Source of the DNA: Halieaceae bacterium
GTDB taxonomy: Bacteria > Pseudomonadota > Gammaproteobacteria > Pseudomonadales > Halieaceae
NCBI GenBank assembly: GCA_028280635.1
Contig: JANQLM010000037.1
Location: forward strand, 1 to 64,000
Direction of reading: 5' to 3'
Length of the DNA: 64,000 nucleotides
A program made the translations under genes and the position numbers. Position 1 is the first letter of the stretch. Each line of letters begins with the position of its first letter. The notes under the pieces are model-generated. The model ran no database searches. It saw only the letters and a program-made list of their open reading frames with translations, and was not told the DNA's origin. Shown here piece by piece: positions 7,610 to 16,019 of this stretch.

Positions 7610-9139
7610 ATGAGCACGACTGCGGCTGCCATCGCCTCAGAATCGGCGTACACGGTCGACGCCGGCAAGCAGATTGCCGAGGCCGGTGGCAACGCCGTGG
7701 ACATCGCTGTCGCCTGCGCGATCACCGCAACCGTGTCTGAAACCATCATGTGCTCCCTCGGGGGCTCGGCGTATATCGCCCTGAAAATCCCCGGCCAGGC
7801 GCCTGAACTCATTGACGGGGCCGACGCCATGCCCAGCGCACCCGGTGGCGGCGCCAACACCGCCTGGAAGCGCGCACACATTCCCTATGGCGATGGTATA
7901 ACCGTCAACGTTGGACATGCGTCGATAGCCATACCCGGCATGCTGAGAGCCATGGAGCTTGCCTGGCAACGACATGGTTCACTGCCCTGGGCGGATATCG
8001 TAGAGCCGGCGCTGAGGCTGGCCCGGTCGGGCTTGCTGGCCAGTCACACGCTGGTGAAGTGGCTGGCCATGGCCGGTGAGGCCGTATTCTTTGAGCAGCG
8101 GGAGAGCCGCGACAGTTTCTTCCCGGACGGTGAAAACCCGCTGGGCAGCGGTGACTTCTACAAGCCGCCGCATCTGGCGGACTCCCTCGAGTTGATCGCC
8201 CGGGAGGGTGCCGATGCCCTCTACCGCGGCGATATTGGTCGCGCACTGGAACGTGAGGCGCTGGCCGAAGGCGGCTTTGTGACCATGGCGGACCTGGAAG
8301 CCTACCGGGCCGAGGTCCGCCAACCTATCCAGCTGAGCTCTCACGGTTACCAACTGGCACTCAACCCACCGCCGGCCATCGGCGGGGCCATGGTCGGCTC
8401 AATGGTGCAGATGTATGACAGCCTCTGGCGCCCCGACATGACCGAAGCCCACCGTACTCTGGCCATCGCCCGCGTCCAGCAGGCCATGTTTTCCCTGCGC
8501 AGGGAAGAGGCGAATGCTGCATGGGGCCCGTCCCGCGCCGGCGAGATACTGGAGAAGGAGTGGCTCACGCGCTACCTGCACAAGCGCTTCTCACCCAACA
8601 CCATGCACCTGAGCGTCGCTACCGGCGATGGCACTGTGGTGGCCATCACCATGAGCAATGGCTATGGATCGGGCATCTCTATCCCCGGCACTGGCATTCC
8701 CACCAACAATAGCCTCGGTGAGCCGGAGCTCAATCCGGCAGGCTTTTTTGCCATCCCGCCCGGCGGGCGGCTGGTGTCGAACATGTCGCCCACCGTGGTG
8801 TGGAACAATGCCGGCAAAACCCTGGCCATGGGCTCGCCGGGCGCCAGCCGCATCACCACCACCATCTTCCAGGGCTGGCAGCGATTTGCCTACGAGAACC
8901 TGGGCTTTGAGGACATGGTGAGAGCACCGCGCCTGCATGTGGAATGGGTCGATGACGCTTTCACGCTGCAGCACGAGCCGGGCATAGACGTCAGTGCCGC
9001 GGGAGAGGAATTTCGCCTGCGGCCCTTCGAGGATATCGACATGTATTTTGGTGCCTTGCACGTCGCAGGCCGTGAAGAGAGTGGCGAGCTGCATGCGCTG
9101 GCCGACAGCCGTCGCGACGGCAGTCAGGTGGTCACCTGA
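7610..9139 (+). CDS. Gamma-glutamyltransferase family protein, no signal peptide
   Basis: The 509-residue protein follows the Ntn-hydrolase GGT plan. The large-subunit part has EAGGNAVDIAVA and GHASIAIPGMLRAME, and NPPPAIGGAMV lies before the processing site. The predicted nucleophile is Thr331 in NTMHLSVA, equivalent to TTH in E. coli GGT. Downstream are GTGIPTNNSLGEPELNP and RLVSNMSPTVV, the oxyanion and substrate loops. Autocleavage before Thr331 would give two subunits. No signal peptide is seen, unlike most periplasmic GGTs, so a cytosolic role in glutathione or gamma-glutamyl or acyl-amide turnover is possible. Confidence 0.88.
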   Translation: MSTTAAAIASESAYTVDAGKQIAEAGGNAVDIAVACAITATVSETIMCSLGGSAYIALKIPGQAPELIDGADAMPSAPGGGANTAWKRAHIPYGDGITVNVGHASIAIPGMLRAMELAWQRHGSLPWADIVEPALRLARSGLLASHTLVKWLAMAGEAVFFEQRESRDSFFPDGENPLGSGDFYKPPHLADSLELIAREGADALYRGDIGRALEREALAEGGFVTMADLEAYRAEVRQPIQLSSHGYQLALNPPPAIGGAMVGSMVQMYDSLWRPDMTEAHRTLAIARVQQAMFSLRREEANAAWGPSRAGEILEKEWLTRYLHKRFSPNTMHLSVATGDGTVVAITMSNGYGSGISIPGTGIPTNNSLGEPELNPAGFFAIPPGGRLVSNMSPTVVWNNAGKTLAMGSPGASRITTTIFQGWQRFAYENLGFEDMVRAPRLHVEWVDDAFTLQHEPGIDVSAAGEEFRLRPFEDIDMYFGALHVAGREESGELHALADSRRDGSQVVT

Positions 9140-9182
9140 GACCGCCTGTCGCTGCGATCTTGCAGCGCTCGCCAGGCCTACG

Positions 9183-9536
9183 TCAGCCCGGCGTATTGCT
9201 TGTAAATGTGAAGGCCTTGTTGTCCTTGCGCAGTGACTCAATGGTACGCCCGTCACAATCAGCCAGGTTAGCGCCGTCGACGACACCCTCGGAACTCACC
9301 ATCAACAGCACCGGGTCTGAGGTGGAGGACTTGTACAGGGTATCGCCATCGCGCATCCGCGCGCTGACATAAAACACCATACGCTCCCAGGGCAGGACAC
9401 CCGTTGGGTCCTGTACTGAGCAAACAATCACATCCGGCATACCGGGGACAATCTCAGCCCGTGTGCCCACCGCGCTCACTACACACAGCACACCCAGAGC
9501 CGCTCCCAGCATGCGGCGACGATAATTCGGTGACAT
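9183..9536 (-). CDS. Small secreted protein of unknown function
   Basis: This 117-residue protein has a clear signal peptide (MSPNYRRRMLGAALGVLCVVSAVGTRA) and a short mature domain of about 90 residues containing PDVIVCSVQDPTG and a pair of cysteines (VIVCSV and LADCDG) that could form a disulfide. The ATG at 9536 has GGGAGGG 6 bases upstream. An upstream start at 9635 in the same frame would bury the signal peptide. It is convergent with the GGT gene. I do not recognise the family. Confidence 0.7.
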   Translation of the reverse strand: MSPNYRRRMLGAALGVLCVVSAVGTRAEIVPGMPDVIVCSVQDPTGVLPWERMVFYVSARMRDGDTLYKSSTSDPVLLMVSSEGVVDGANLADCDGRTIESLRKDNKAFTFTSNTPG

Positions 9537-9814
9537 AGCCAACCCTCCCGGCTTCAAATTTGCGGATTCGATAGTCGCAAGTATATGAAGAATCCTGCAA
9601 GCTGTTTCCGCATGCTTCCATCGCGTTGGGGACACGGCCTATCTCAGGGCAAACAGCTAAGATGGATGGGAGGCGCCGGAGACGGTAGGCAGGACCTGGC
9701 TCACTTTCATGCGAGACGGGCAAAGGGGACGGGGCGTGGTTTCGCGGCCCTGCAAAGTGGATTATGCTTGCGCACCTTCACTGAGTACGCAGATTGCATC
9801 GCAGCATCCAACCC

Positions 9815-10642
9815 ATGCGCCTGATCATCGCCCACGGGCATATCTTCAAGAACGCCGGCAGTACGCTGGACTGGAGCCTGCAGCGTAGTTTTGGTGATGG
9901 CTTCCTGGATCACCGCGATGACAAGCTGATGCGCGAGCATGGTACGCGGCATCTCGGCGAGCTGGTTGCTGAACAGACTTCACTGCAGGCCATCTCCAGC
10001 CACCACATGGCAGGCACCATGCCGGACCTGGAGGGACACCAATTTGCCCAGGTCTACCTGCTGCGCAACCCGATACAGCGAGTGCGTTCAGTATACGAGT
10101 TTGAACGCCAGCAGCGGTCTGATTCTCTGGGGGCTCGCACTGCCAAAAGCAAGACCTTCAGGGAGTACGTGGCCTGGCGCATGCAGGCGAATGTGCCGCG
10201 CACCATTCGCAACTACCAGACTATCTATCTCGCGGGCGCACACGACTACCTGGAACCCGAGGAGCCCGGCGCCGAACTGTTCGCCAGGGCGCTGGAGCAA
10301 CTCCGCTCTGTCACCTTTGTCGGCCTCGTGGACCGCTACGACGAAAGCATGGTGGCAATGGAATACCGCTTGAGGCCCGCGCTCCCCTCCCTGGATCTGG
10401 CCTATGTCAAGCAGAACGTGACCCGACCGGGACTGTTCAGGAAATCTTCCCGCGAACCCACCTCCATTCTTGATCAACTGGGTGAATTGGCCAGCACTGT
10501 GATTTCCAAAAATGGGCTGGATCTGGCCCTTTACCAACTCGCAGACCGTCAGCTTAACGAAACTATCGCTGAAATTCCCGACTTCGAGCAGCGTCTGCGC
10601 GAATTCCGTGCACGCTGCGGTACTCTGCAAGCGGGCCATTAG
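9815..10642 (+). CDS. Sulfotransferase family protein (first of two)
   Basis: The roughly 275-residue product has the two PAPS-binding signatures of the heparan-sulfate-2-O/Sulfotransfer_2 type. The 5'-phosphosulfate loop is HIFKNAGSTLDWSL with its lysine, and the 3'-phosphate motif is LLRNPIQRVRSVYEFERQ. It would transfer sulfate from PAPS to a hydroxyl or amine of a glycan or other acceptor. No signal peptide is present, so it acts in the cytosol, probably before export of the acceptor. The next gene is a paralogue starting 3 bases after the stop. An in-frame TTG at 9794 is a weaker start. Confidence 0.8.
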   Translation: MRLIIAHGHIFKNAGSTLDWSLQRSFGDGFLDHRDDKLMREHGTRHLGELVAEQTSLQAISSHHMAGTMPDLEGHQFAQVYLLRNPIQRVRSVYEFERQQRSDSLGARTAKSKTFREYVAWRMQANVPRTIRNYQTIYLAGAHDYLEPEEPGAELFARALEQLRSVTFVGLVDRYDESMVAMEYRLRPALPSLDLAYVKQNVTRPGLFRKSSREPTSILDQLGELASTVISKNGLDLALYQLADRQLNETIAEIPDFEQRLREFRARCGTLQAGH

Positions 10643-10645
10643 CTG

Positions 10646-11503
10646 ATGCTGTCGCGCCTGCGCAAGCTGTTCTCGGGCCAGGATACGGCACGTCCGGTGT
10701 TGGTACATGCCCATATGTTCAAGAACGCCGGCACCACTTTTGACTGGAGCCTACGCCGCAACTTCGGGAACCACTTCGTCGATCACCGGGCAGACGATGA
10801 AATGAAACGCGGGGCGGCGTATTTCGGCCCGTGGCTGCAAGAGCATACACATTGCCGGGCGATCTCCAGCCACTGGATCACACCACCGCTACCGGTGCTT
10901 GACTCTGTAGACATCGCCCTGTGCCTGCTGTTTCGAGACCCGGTCGAGCGCATGCGCAGCGTCTATCAGTTCGAGCGCCAGCAGGAAGGCGTTGACACAC
11001 CCGGGTCCATCCGGGCCAAGAAGATGAGCTTCTATGAATACATGGCCTGGCAGATGGAGCCCATGCCGGGGCCCGTGGTGAAGAATTACCACACGCGTTA
11101 CTGCTCTGGCGACTATCTCGGCGAGGACCTGCCGGCCATGTATGAGCGCGCCCTGGCGCTGCTGGAAGGTACCAGATTGGTGGGGCTGGTTCACCGCTAC
11201 GACGAATCCATGGTGTTGTTCGAGCATCAGTTGGAGGCGCAGTTTCCCGGCATCGACCTCAGCTACCTCAAGCAGAACGTACTCTCGGTAGCGGAAAGTA
11301 CCCACCTGCAGCGCCGCGATGCCGTGATCGGGGAGCTGGGTGATATCGCCGACACGGTATTGGCGGCAAACGATTACGATATGCGGCTATTTACCGCGGC
11401 GGAGCAGAGATTCGAATCGCTGCTTGCCGAGGTGCCCGACCTCGGCAGCCGCCTGTCTGACCTGCACGCCCGCAACACGGGGCTCCGGGAGCAGTATTCT
11501 TGA
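10646..11503 (+). CDS. Sulfotransferase family protein (second of two)
   Basis: The 285-residue protein is a diverged duplicate of the preceding gene. It has HMFKNAGTTFDWSL as 5'-PSB loop, LLFRDPVERMRSVYQFERQ as 3'-PB motif, and the same LVGLVHRYDESMV and DLSYLKQNV blocks further on. By eye roughly 40-50% of aligned positions agree. Both copies keep the catalytic features, so they probably sulfate different positions or acceptors. The start is 3 bases after the upstream stop, and the end overlaps the next start by 4 bases, so the three genes form one operon ending at the terminator at 13051. Confidence 0.82.
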   Translation: MLSRLRKLFSGQDTARPVLVHAHMFKNAGTTFDWSLRRNFGNHFVDHRADDEMKRGAAYFGPWLQEHTHCRAISSHWITPPLPVLDSVDIALCLLFRDPVERMRSVYQFERQQEGVDTPGSIRAKKMSFYEYMAWQMEPMPGPVVKNYHTRYCSGDYLGEDLPAMYERALALLEGTRLVGLVHRYDESMVLFEHQLEAQFPGIDLSYLKQNVLSVAESTHLQRRDAVIGELGDIADTVLAANDYDMRLFTAAEQRFESLLAEVPDLGSRLSDLHARNTGLREQYS

Positions 11504-13029
11504 AGGCCTGGCCCTGGTTCCACCGGCGTCCAAAGCCTGGCTACCTGCGTGCGGCACACTACTTCGGGGATGGCTGGCCACTAAATTGCTGGTCGACCAT
11601 GAATCCTGGCCAGGCCCGGGTCGACTTCGCCCAGATGCGAAACGACGGCTTCAATGCCGTCATCCTCCTGGTGCCCTACCGGGGCTTCCAGGTCACCCAG
11701 TCACCGCCGACCTACGAACACTACTACTTCGAGTTGCTGGAGGCTCTGTTGCTGGAAGCACGGCGGGCCAGGCTTGCCGTCATTTTACGCATCGGCTACG
11801 CCCATCACATTTGCGACCGGGCGCCATTGGTCAGCGGAGAGCTCACACGCCGCCAGCTCACCGACCCGGGCTACCGGGCCCCCTGGCAGGACTACCTGAA
11901 CAAACTCCGGCAGGCACTGGCCGGGCATCGCCATATTCTCCACCTGTTTCTTTGCTGGGAAGAGTTCTGGCACGGTTTCATGTGGATGACTCGAATGCCC
12001 GAAGCGCAACGTCGCGAACTGGCGGGCTCGTCCGGCTTTGCTGAATATATCGGCGATGAAGCGGCCATCATCCCCCAGGAATCCGAACCGGAGTTTGCCC
12101 ACTTTCACCAGTTCGCCAACCGGCGCCTGCGGGAGATCTATTCGGACTGCCGCGATGTGTTCCCCGACCTGGGATTCGAGTTCCGTGTGGACAAGGACCC
12201 CCTCCACAATGCAGACGGCAGCATCAGTTGGCTGTCGAATGACTACCTGATGGACAGCGGTGCGCTGCGCCTTAGCTACTGGGCCCCTTTCATCGGCGCC
12301 CGCAACGAGGGTGAGAAACTGCAGGCCGACGAGGCCCTCAGTCTTCTGGAGCACAGCCTCCAAGAGCAAACCGCAAAAGGCAGCAACACACGACTGCTGA
12401 TCGACCAGTTCAATTTCATCGACGATACCCACAAGTACACAGACACCCATGCGCGGCTGCTGGAATCCGAGATACCCGGGTTCCTGGAGGCCTGCGCGAA
12501 ACTCCTGCCACGCTACAGCGAGGGCTATGGCCTGTGGGCCTGGCGGGACTATCACCAGAACCACCTGTTCAATCCGAGCTTTCGCATGGGCATGGCCGGC
12601 TGGGAGGTGATTCAGGGCACGGCATCATCGGTACCCGCCGGCACTGCGCTGCGCGCCGGCGATTGCCTGGGTCAGGATTTCCGCGCCACTGCACACGGTA
12701 TGCACGCGCGTTACCAAACCAGCCACTGCCATCTCATTGTGGCGCTGGTGGCAGTCGAAGATGTTCTCCTGGAAGCCAGCCTCGACGGCGAACAGTTTGT
12801 GCCTCTCGAAGCAAGCGGCCACACATGGCACTGCCGGCTGCCGATTGAGCCCGAGATGTATCGCACACGGGGGGTCAGTTTTCGGCTGCGCCTTGTCGCC
12901 GGCCGCTGCACCCTGCGCAATGCCAATCTGTACCAGTACACCTACCAGGTGGGTGTGAGGCAGGTGGATGGCTCGCCGGGGCCGCACCTTGAGCAGATCG
13001 TAGGGTTCAACCACGCCCTGGCACGCTGA
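11500..13029 (+). CDS. TIM-barrel glycoside hydrolase-like protein with C-terminal beta-sandwich
   Basis: The 509-residue protein reads as a (beta/alpha)8 barrel of the cellulase/GH5-GH42 clan. It has HYFGDGWPLNCWSTMN near the start, repeated strand-helix units (GFNAVILLVPYRGF, LAVILRIGYAHH) and LHLFLCWEEFWHGF, where a Glu follows a beta-strand as for an acid/base catalyst. YGLWAWRDYHQNHLF closes the barrel. About 140 residues of beta-rich sequence follow and could be a carbohydrate-binding module. There is no signal peptide. The TTG start at 11500 overlaps the upstream stop, with GGGAG 8 bases upstream. Coupling to two sulfotransferases suggests action on a sulfated glycan or its precursor. 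The exact family is unassigned. Confidence 0.55.
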   Translation: MKAWPWFHRRPKPGYLRAAHYFGDGWPLNCWSTMNPGQARVDFAQMRNDGFNAVILLVPYRGFQVTQSPPTYEHYYFELLEALLLEARRARLAVILRIGYAHHICDRAPLVSGELTRRQLTDPGYRAPWQDYLNKLRQALAGHRHILHLFLCWEEFWHGFMWMTRMPEAQRRELAGSSGFAEYIGDEAAIIPQESEPEFAHFHQFANRRLREIYSDCRDVFPDLGFEFRVDKDPLHNADGSISWLSNDYLMDSGALRLSYWAPFIGARNEGEKLQADEALSLLEHSLQEQTAKGSNTRLLIDQFNFIDDTHKYTDTHARLLESEIPGFLEACAKLLPRYSEGYGLWAWRDYHQNHLFNPSFRMGMAGWEVIQGTASSVPAGTALRAGDCLGQDFRATAHGMHARYQTSHCHLIVALVAVEDVLLEASLDGEQFVPLEASGHTWHCRLPIEPEMYRTRGVSFRLRLVAGRCTLRNANLYQYTYQVGVRQVDGSPGPHLEQIVGFNHALAR

Positions 13030-13050
13030 AGCGAGTCCCAGCGCATGACC

Positions 13051-13079
13051 GGAGACCTCATATTGTCTCCTGAGTTTTT
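13051..13079 (+). terminator. Intrinsic terminator after the sulfotransferase operon
   Basis: GGAGAC (13051-13056) pairs with GTCTCC (13065-13070) around an 8-base loop, followed by TGAGTTTTT. It lies 21 bases after the stop of the glycosidase-like gene and separates that operon from the Gtr cluster. Confidence 0.6.
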
Positions 13080-13169
13080 ACACAGCACCGCCAGCTATCG
13101 GTTTTTTGCCACAACCTCCTGTGCTATCGTCCACGCCTCTCTTAGGTAGGAACGCCACGGCTTCTGAGC

Positions 13170-14603
13170 GTGCTGAATTCATACACCCGACTGGTCACCG
13201 GGAATCCAGGCAGGGTGGCCTTTATCCTGCTCATCACATGGTGGTCTGTGCTGGTCTGCAATGACCTCCTGCGCACCGCCCACGCCTACCCCGACTACGG
13301 TGACTTCTATCGCTGGGTCGTCACGTTCATTCAGCCGCTGGCCACAACAAGCGAGCCCAGGATTCTGGAAGCACTGTTCTCTGAATACGAGTTCCCGGGC
13401 CACGGGCACGTATTGACCAAGAGCGCCATTTTGCTGATTTCCCAGTACGCCGCATACGATCTACACCTGATGCGTATAGTCGGCACGCTTGCCTACTTTC
13501 TGCTATTGGCACTGCTGCTCCAGGGCGCCCGTCATGACATGCAGCGCTTTTGGGGGCAGACACACTGGTGGACACTTGCGCTACTGCTCGCGCTGTTTGC
13601 CCACCCCGAAGAACCCTATAGCCTCGGAAACAACCTGCTGGCTTTTGAGTACATTTTCATCCTGATAGCCTGGCTGATGGTTTTCAGCGTGTATCGGTTC
13701 TTGCTGGCTAAAGCATCACTCTTGCCGGCGGCCTGTTTTACGCTGCTGGCGGCCGTGGTCGCCGATGTCGCTTTCACGCTGGCTCTTGGCGCCTGTGCCG
13801 TGCTCACCTTTGCCTCCATATTGTCAGGTGAATGCGCACCGCGGAGGGCGGCGCCAGTCCTGGTCCTGCTGGTCCTGGTGCCAGTGCTCATCGTTGTGGC
13901 AGGCGCCGGGGAAAACGCCACGGCGTCTCAGCAGAGCTTCGCTCCGCACCGCTTCCTGCAATGGCTGAGCGCCGGCCTGGGCACAGCGCTCATCGCCGAG
14001 CCCTGGTTCTTTGATCGCGAGTTTACTCGCTCGGAGGTATACACTATCTCCATACTGTCGGGCGCCCCGATACTCTGCGCTATTGCAGCAACCGCCGTGG
14101 ATCAACTGGCATACCGGCGTCCCGTGAACCTTGGAATCGCCCTGATTGCCTTCGGCGTATTGTCCTTGGCGGGCTCTTTCGCAACGCGCAACAGCCTGGG
14201 TGACTACTACGTCATTTCTCCGCGCTATGTCAGGTACTCGAGTTTCGCTATATGCGGGCTTGCCTGGTACTGGCTGGTTGTGCGGCGTGAGTGGCTGCGG
14301 AGCCTATGTGAGAACCTCGCTGTGCGTGGACTGGCGGTCGCACTGTTGGCGGCTGTGCTGGCGCTGTTCTGCACCCAATTGTGGTACCAACCCGAGAAGA
14401 CCTCACACTTCGAACAGCTGCATCCTCGCCGGGAAGCGGCGCTGCTAGCCTTTGTCGACGCCCCGGGAGACGTTCCACCACTGGTCCATCCGGTACTTTC
14501 GGTTCACCTAAGGAAGCACCCCGATGCCGCACGGGAAGCCGTACGCTTCTACTTCGACTGTCGAGGCGGCGCCGAGCGATGCAGAGTTGGGAACACCGAC
14601 TGA
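13170..14603 (+). CDS. Polytopic membrane protein, likely Gtr-type specific glycosyltransferase
   Basis: The 477-residue protein has about ten hydrophobic helices, a periplasmic-looking stretch between helices 1 and 2 (NDLLRTAHAYPDYGDFYRWV) and the conserved-looking ISPRYVRYSSF segment before the last helices. It is followed directly by gtrB and gtrA, an order found in O-antigen glucosylation cassettes, where the third protein moves the sugar from polyprenyl phosphate to the surface glycan in the periplasm. These proteins vary greatly in sequence, so the assignment rests on topology and context. The start is a GTG without a strong ribosome site. Confidence 0.6.
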   Translation: MLNSYTRLVTGNPGRVAFILLITWWSVLVCNDLLRTAHAYPDYGDFYRWVVTFIQPLATTSEPRILEALFSEYEFPGHGHVLTKSAILLISQYAAYDLHLMRIVGTLAYFLLLALLLQGARHDMQRFWGQTHWWTLALLLALFAHPEEPYSLGNNLLAFEYIFILIAWLMVFSVYRFLLAKASLLPAACFTLLAAVVADVAFTLALGACAVLTFASILSGECAPRRAAPVLVLLVLVPVLIVVAGAGENATASQQSFAPHRFLQWLSAGLGTALIAEPWFFDREFTRSEVYTISILSGAPILCAIAATAVDQLAYRRPVNLGIALIAFGVLSLAGSFATRNSLGDYYVISPRYVRYSSFAICGLAWYWLVVRREWLRSLCENLAVRGLAVALLAAVLALFCTQLWYQPEKTSHFEQLHPRREAALLAFVDAPGDVPPLVHPVLSVHLRKHPDAAREAVRFYFDCRGGAERCRVGNTD

Positions 14604-14654
14604 TTCGCAGGTAGAATCACCCTTGCTGTTAGATTTTTGTACGGAGATGCTCAC

Positions 14655-15605
14655 ATGACAGCTCCAATCGCCGATCACCGACCGGTCGAGCTCAGCGTGG
14701 TTTGTCCCATGGCCAATGAGCAGGACATGCTGCAGATTTTTTTTGAAACCGTCCGCCCGCTAATCGAGTCCTGCAGCGATTCCTGGGAGATCGTTGTGGT
14801 GAACGACGGCAGCACGGACCAGACCCTGGCTCAGCTCATCGAAGTGCGGGAGACGATGCCAGAATTGCGCATCGTCGACCTGTCGCGAAACTTTGGCAAA
14901 GAAGCCGCCCTGACCGCGGGCCTCGCCCACGCCCAGGGAGAGGCGGTGATCATGATCGACGCAGACCTGCAAGACCCACCAGAACTGATCCCCGAAATGG
15001 TGGCCTGCTGGCGGGAAGGCTACGATGTGGTCACTCACGTCCGCTCCAATCGAGATTCCGACAGCGTACTCAAACGCACCAGCGCCAACGCCTTCTATAC
15101 GCTTATCAATAAGATAAGTGATACGGACATTACACCCAATGCCGGAGATTATCGGTTGCTGACGCGGGCGGCGCTGGAGGCATTCCTGAGCCTTGAGGAA
15201 CGGACACGCTTCAACAAAGGCCTGTTCGAGTGGCTCGGCTTTCGGGAAAAACAGCTCTATCGGGCGCGAGCGGATCGCGCCCAGGGTCAGACCAAGTGGA
15301 ACTACCGGAAGCTATACGGCTTCGCGATCGATGGCATTACCTCCTTCAGCTCGGTGCCGCTCAAGATGTGGAGTTGGCTCGGGTTCCTTCTTGCCCTGGG
15401 CGCTTTCATTTACGGCATGGTGATCATCACGCGCACCCTGGTGTTCGGGGTAGACCAGCCGGGTTATGCCTCGCTCATGACCGTGATTCTGTTCTTCAAC
15501 GGTATCACCTTGATTGGCATTGGCATCATGGGCGAATACCTGGCCAGGATATTTATTGAGACCAAGCGCCGGCCGCTTTACATCGTCCGCAAAGTGTATG
15601 AGTAA
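14655..15605 (+). CDS. gtrB: GtrB-like polyprenyl-phosphate glycosyltransferase (GT2)
   Basis: The 316-residue protein is a GT2 enzyme of the DPM1/GtrB/ArnC group. It has VVVNDGSTDQT for nucleotide binding, the metal-binding DAD in MIDADLQDPPEL, and RFNKGLFEWLGFRE. Two C-terminal transmembrane hairpins (MWSWLGFLLALGAFIYGMV and LMTVILFFNGITLIGIGIMG) end in GEYLARIFIETKRRPLYIV, as in GtrB. It would load a hexose onto undecaprenyl phosphate on the cytoplasmic side. GGAG lies 8 bases before the ATG at 14655. The gtrA start overlaps its end. Confidence 0.92.
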   Translation: MTAPIADHRPVELSVVCPMANEQDMLQIFFETVRPLIESCSDSWEIVVVNDGSTDQTLAQLIEVRETMPELRIVDLSRNFGKEAALTAGLAHAQGEAVIMIDADLQDPPELIPEMVACWREGYDVVTHVRSNRDSDSVLKRTSANAFYTLINKISDTDITPNAGDYRLLTRAALEAFLSLEERTRFNKGLFEWLGFREKQLYRARADRAQGQTKWNYRKLYGFAIDGITSFSSVPLKMWSWLGFLLALGAFIYGMVIITRTLVFGVDQPGYASLMTVILFFNGITLIGIGIMGEYLARIFIETKRRPLYIVRKVYE

Positions 15606-16011
15606 CTGGTCGCAGGGACTGACACAGAGGGTCAGCGGGGAACTGCTGCGTTTTGCGGTCATCGGTGTTCTGGCCACTCTTACCCATGTGGCCTGCTACC
15701 TTGCGCTCTATCCTGGAATGCTGTCCAGTGCCGCGGCAGCCAACGTGGTGGCCTTCTCGCTGGCGGTCTTCGTATCCTACCTGGGCAACGCGCGCTGGGT
15801 ATTTCCACACAGCGAGGGAGGCCGCGCCGAAGTGGTCAAGTTCTGTGTATCCGCACTGACAGGCCTCGGCCTGAACACCTTCTTCGCCTGGTACCTGGTG
15901 GATGTGAGGGGAGCATCGCGCTATCTGTCAGTCGCGCTGATGGTCAGCGTTACGCCACTGGCAGTATTCGCCCTCAACAAGTACTTCGTGTTTACTTCAC
16001 GGACGAGATAA
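15598..16011 (+). CDS. gtrA: GtrA-like flippase
   Basis: The 137-residue protein has four hydrophobic helices and the GtrA signature: LLRFAVIGVLATLTHVACYLAL, then AANVVAFSLAVFVSYLGNARWVF and LNKYFVF near the end. GtrA proteins are thought to flip polyprenyl-phosphate sugars across the inner membrane. The ATG at 15598 overlaps the last codons of gtrB, indicating translational coupling. It completes a three-gene Gtr cassette with the two preceding genes. No phage integrase or attachment site was seen, so this does not look like a recent phage cassette. Confidence 0.9.
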   Translation: MSNWSQGLTQRVSGELLRFAVIGVLATLTHVACYLALYPGMLSSAAAANVVAFSLAVFVSYLGNARWVFPHSEGGRAEVVKFCVSALTGLGLNTFFAWYLVDVRGASRYLSVALMVSVTPLAVFALNKYFVFTSRTR

Positions 16012-16019
16012 ATCCGGCA

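Noticed and set aside
9794-9814. Longer start of the first sulfotransferase at TTG 9794
   Set aside because: TTG has no ribosome site, and the ATG at 9815 directly precedes the conserved first beta-strand.
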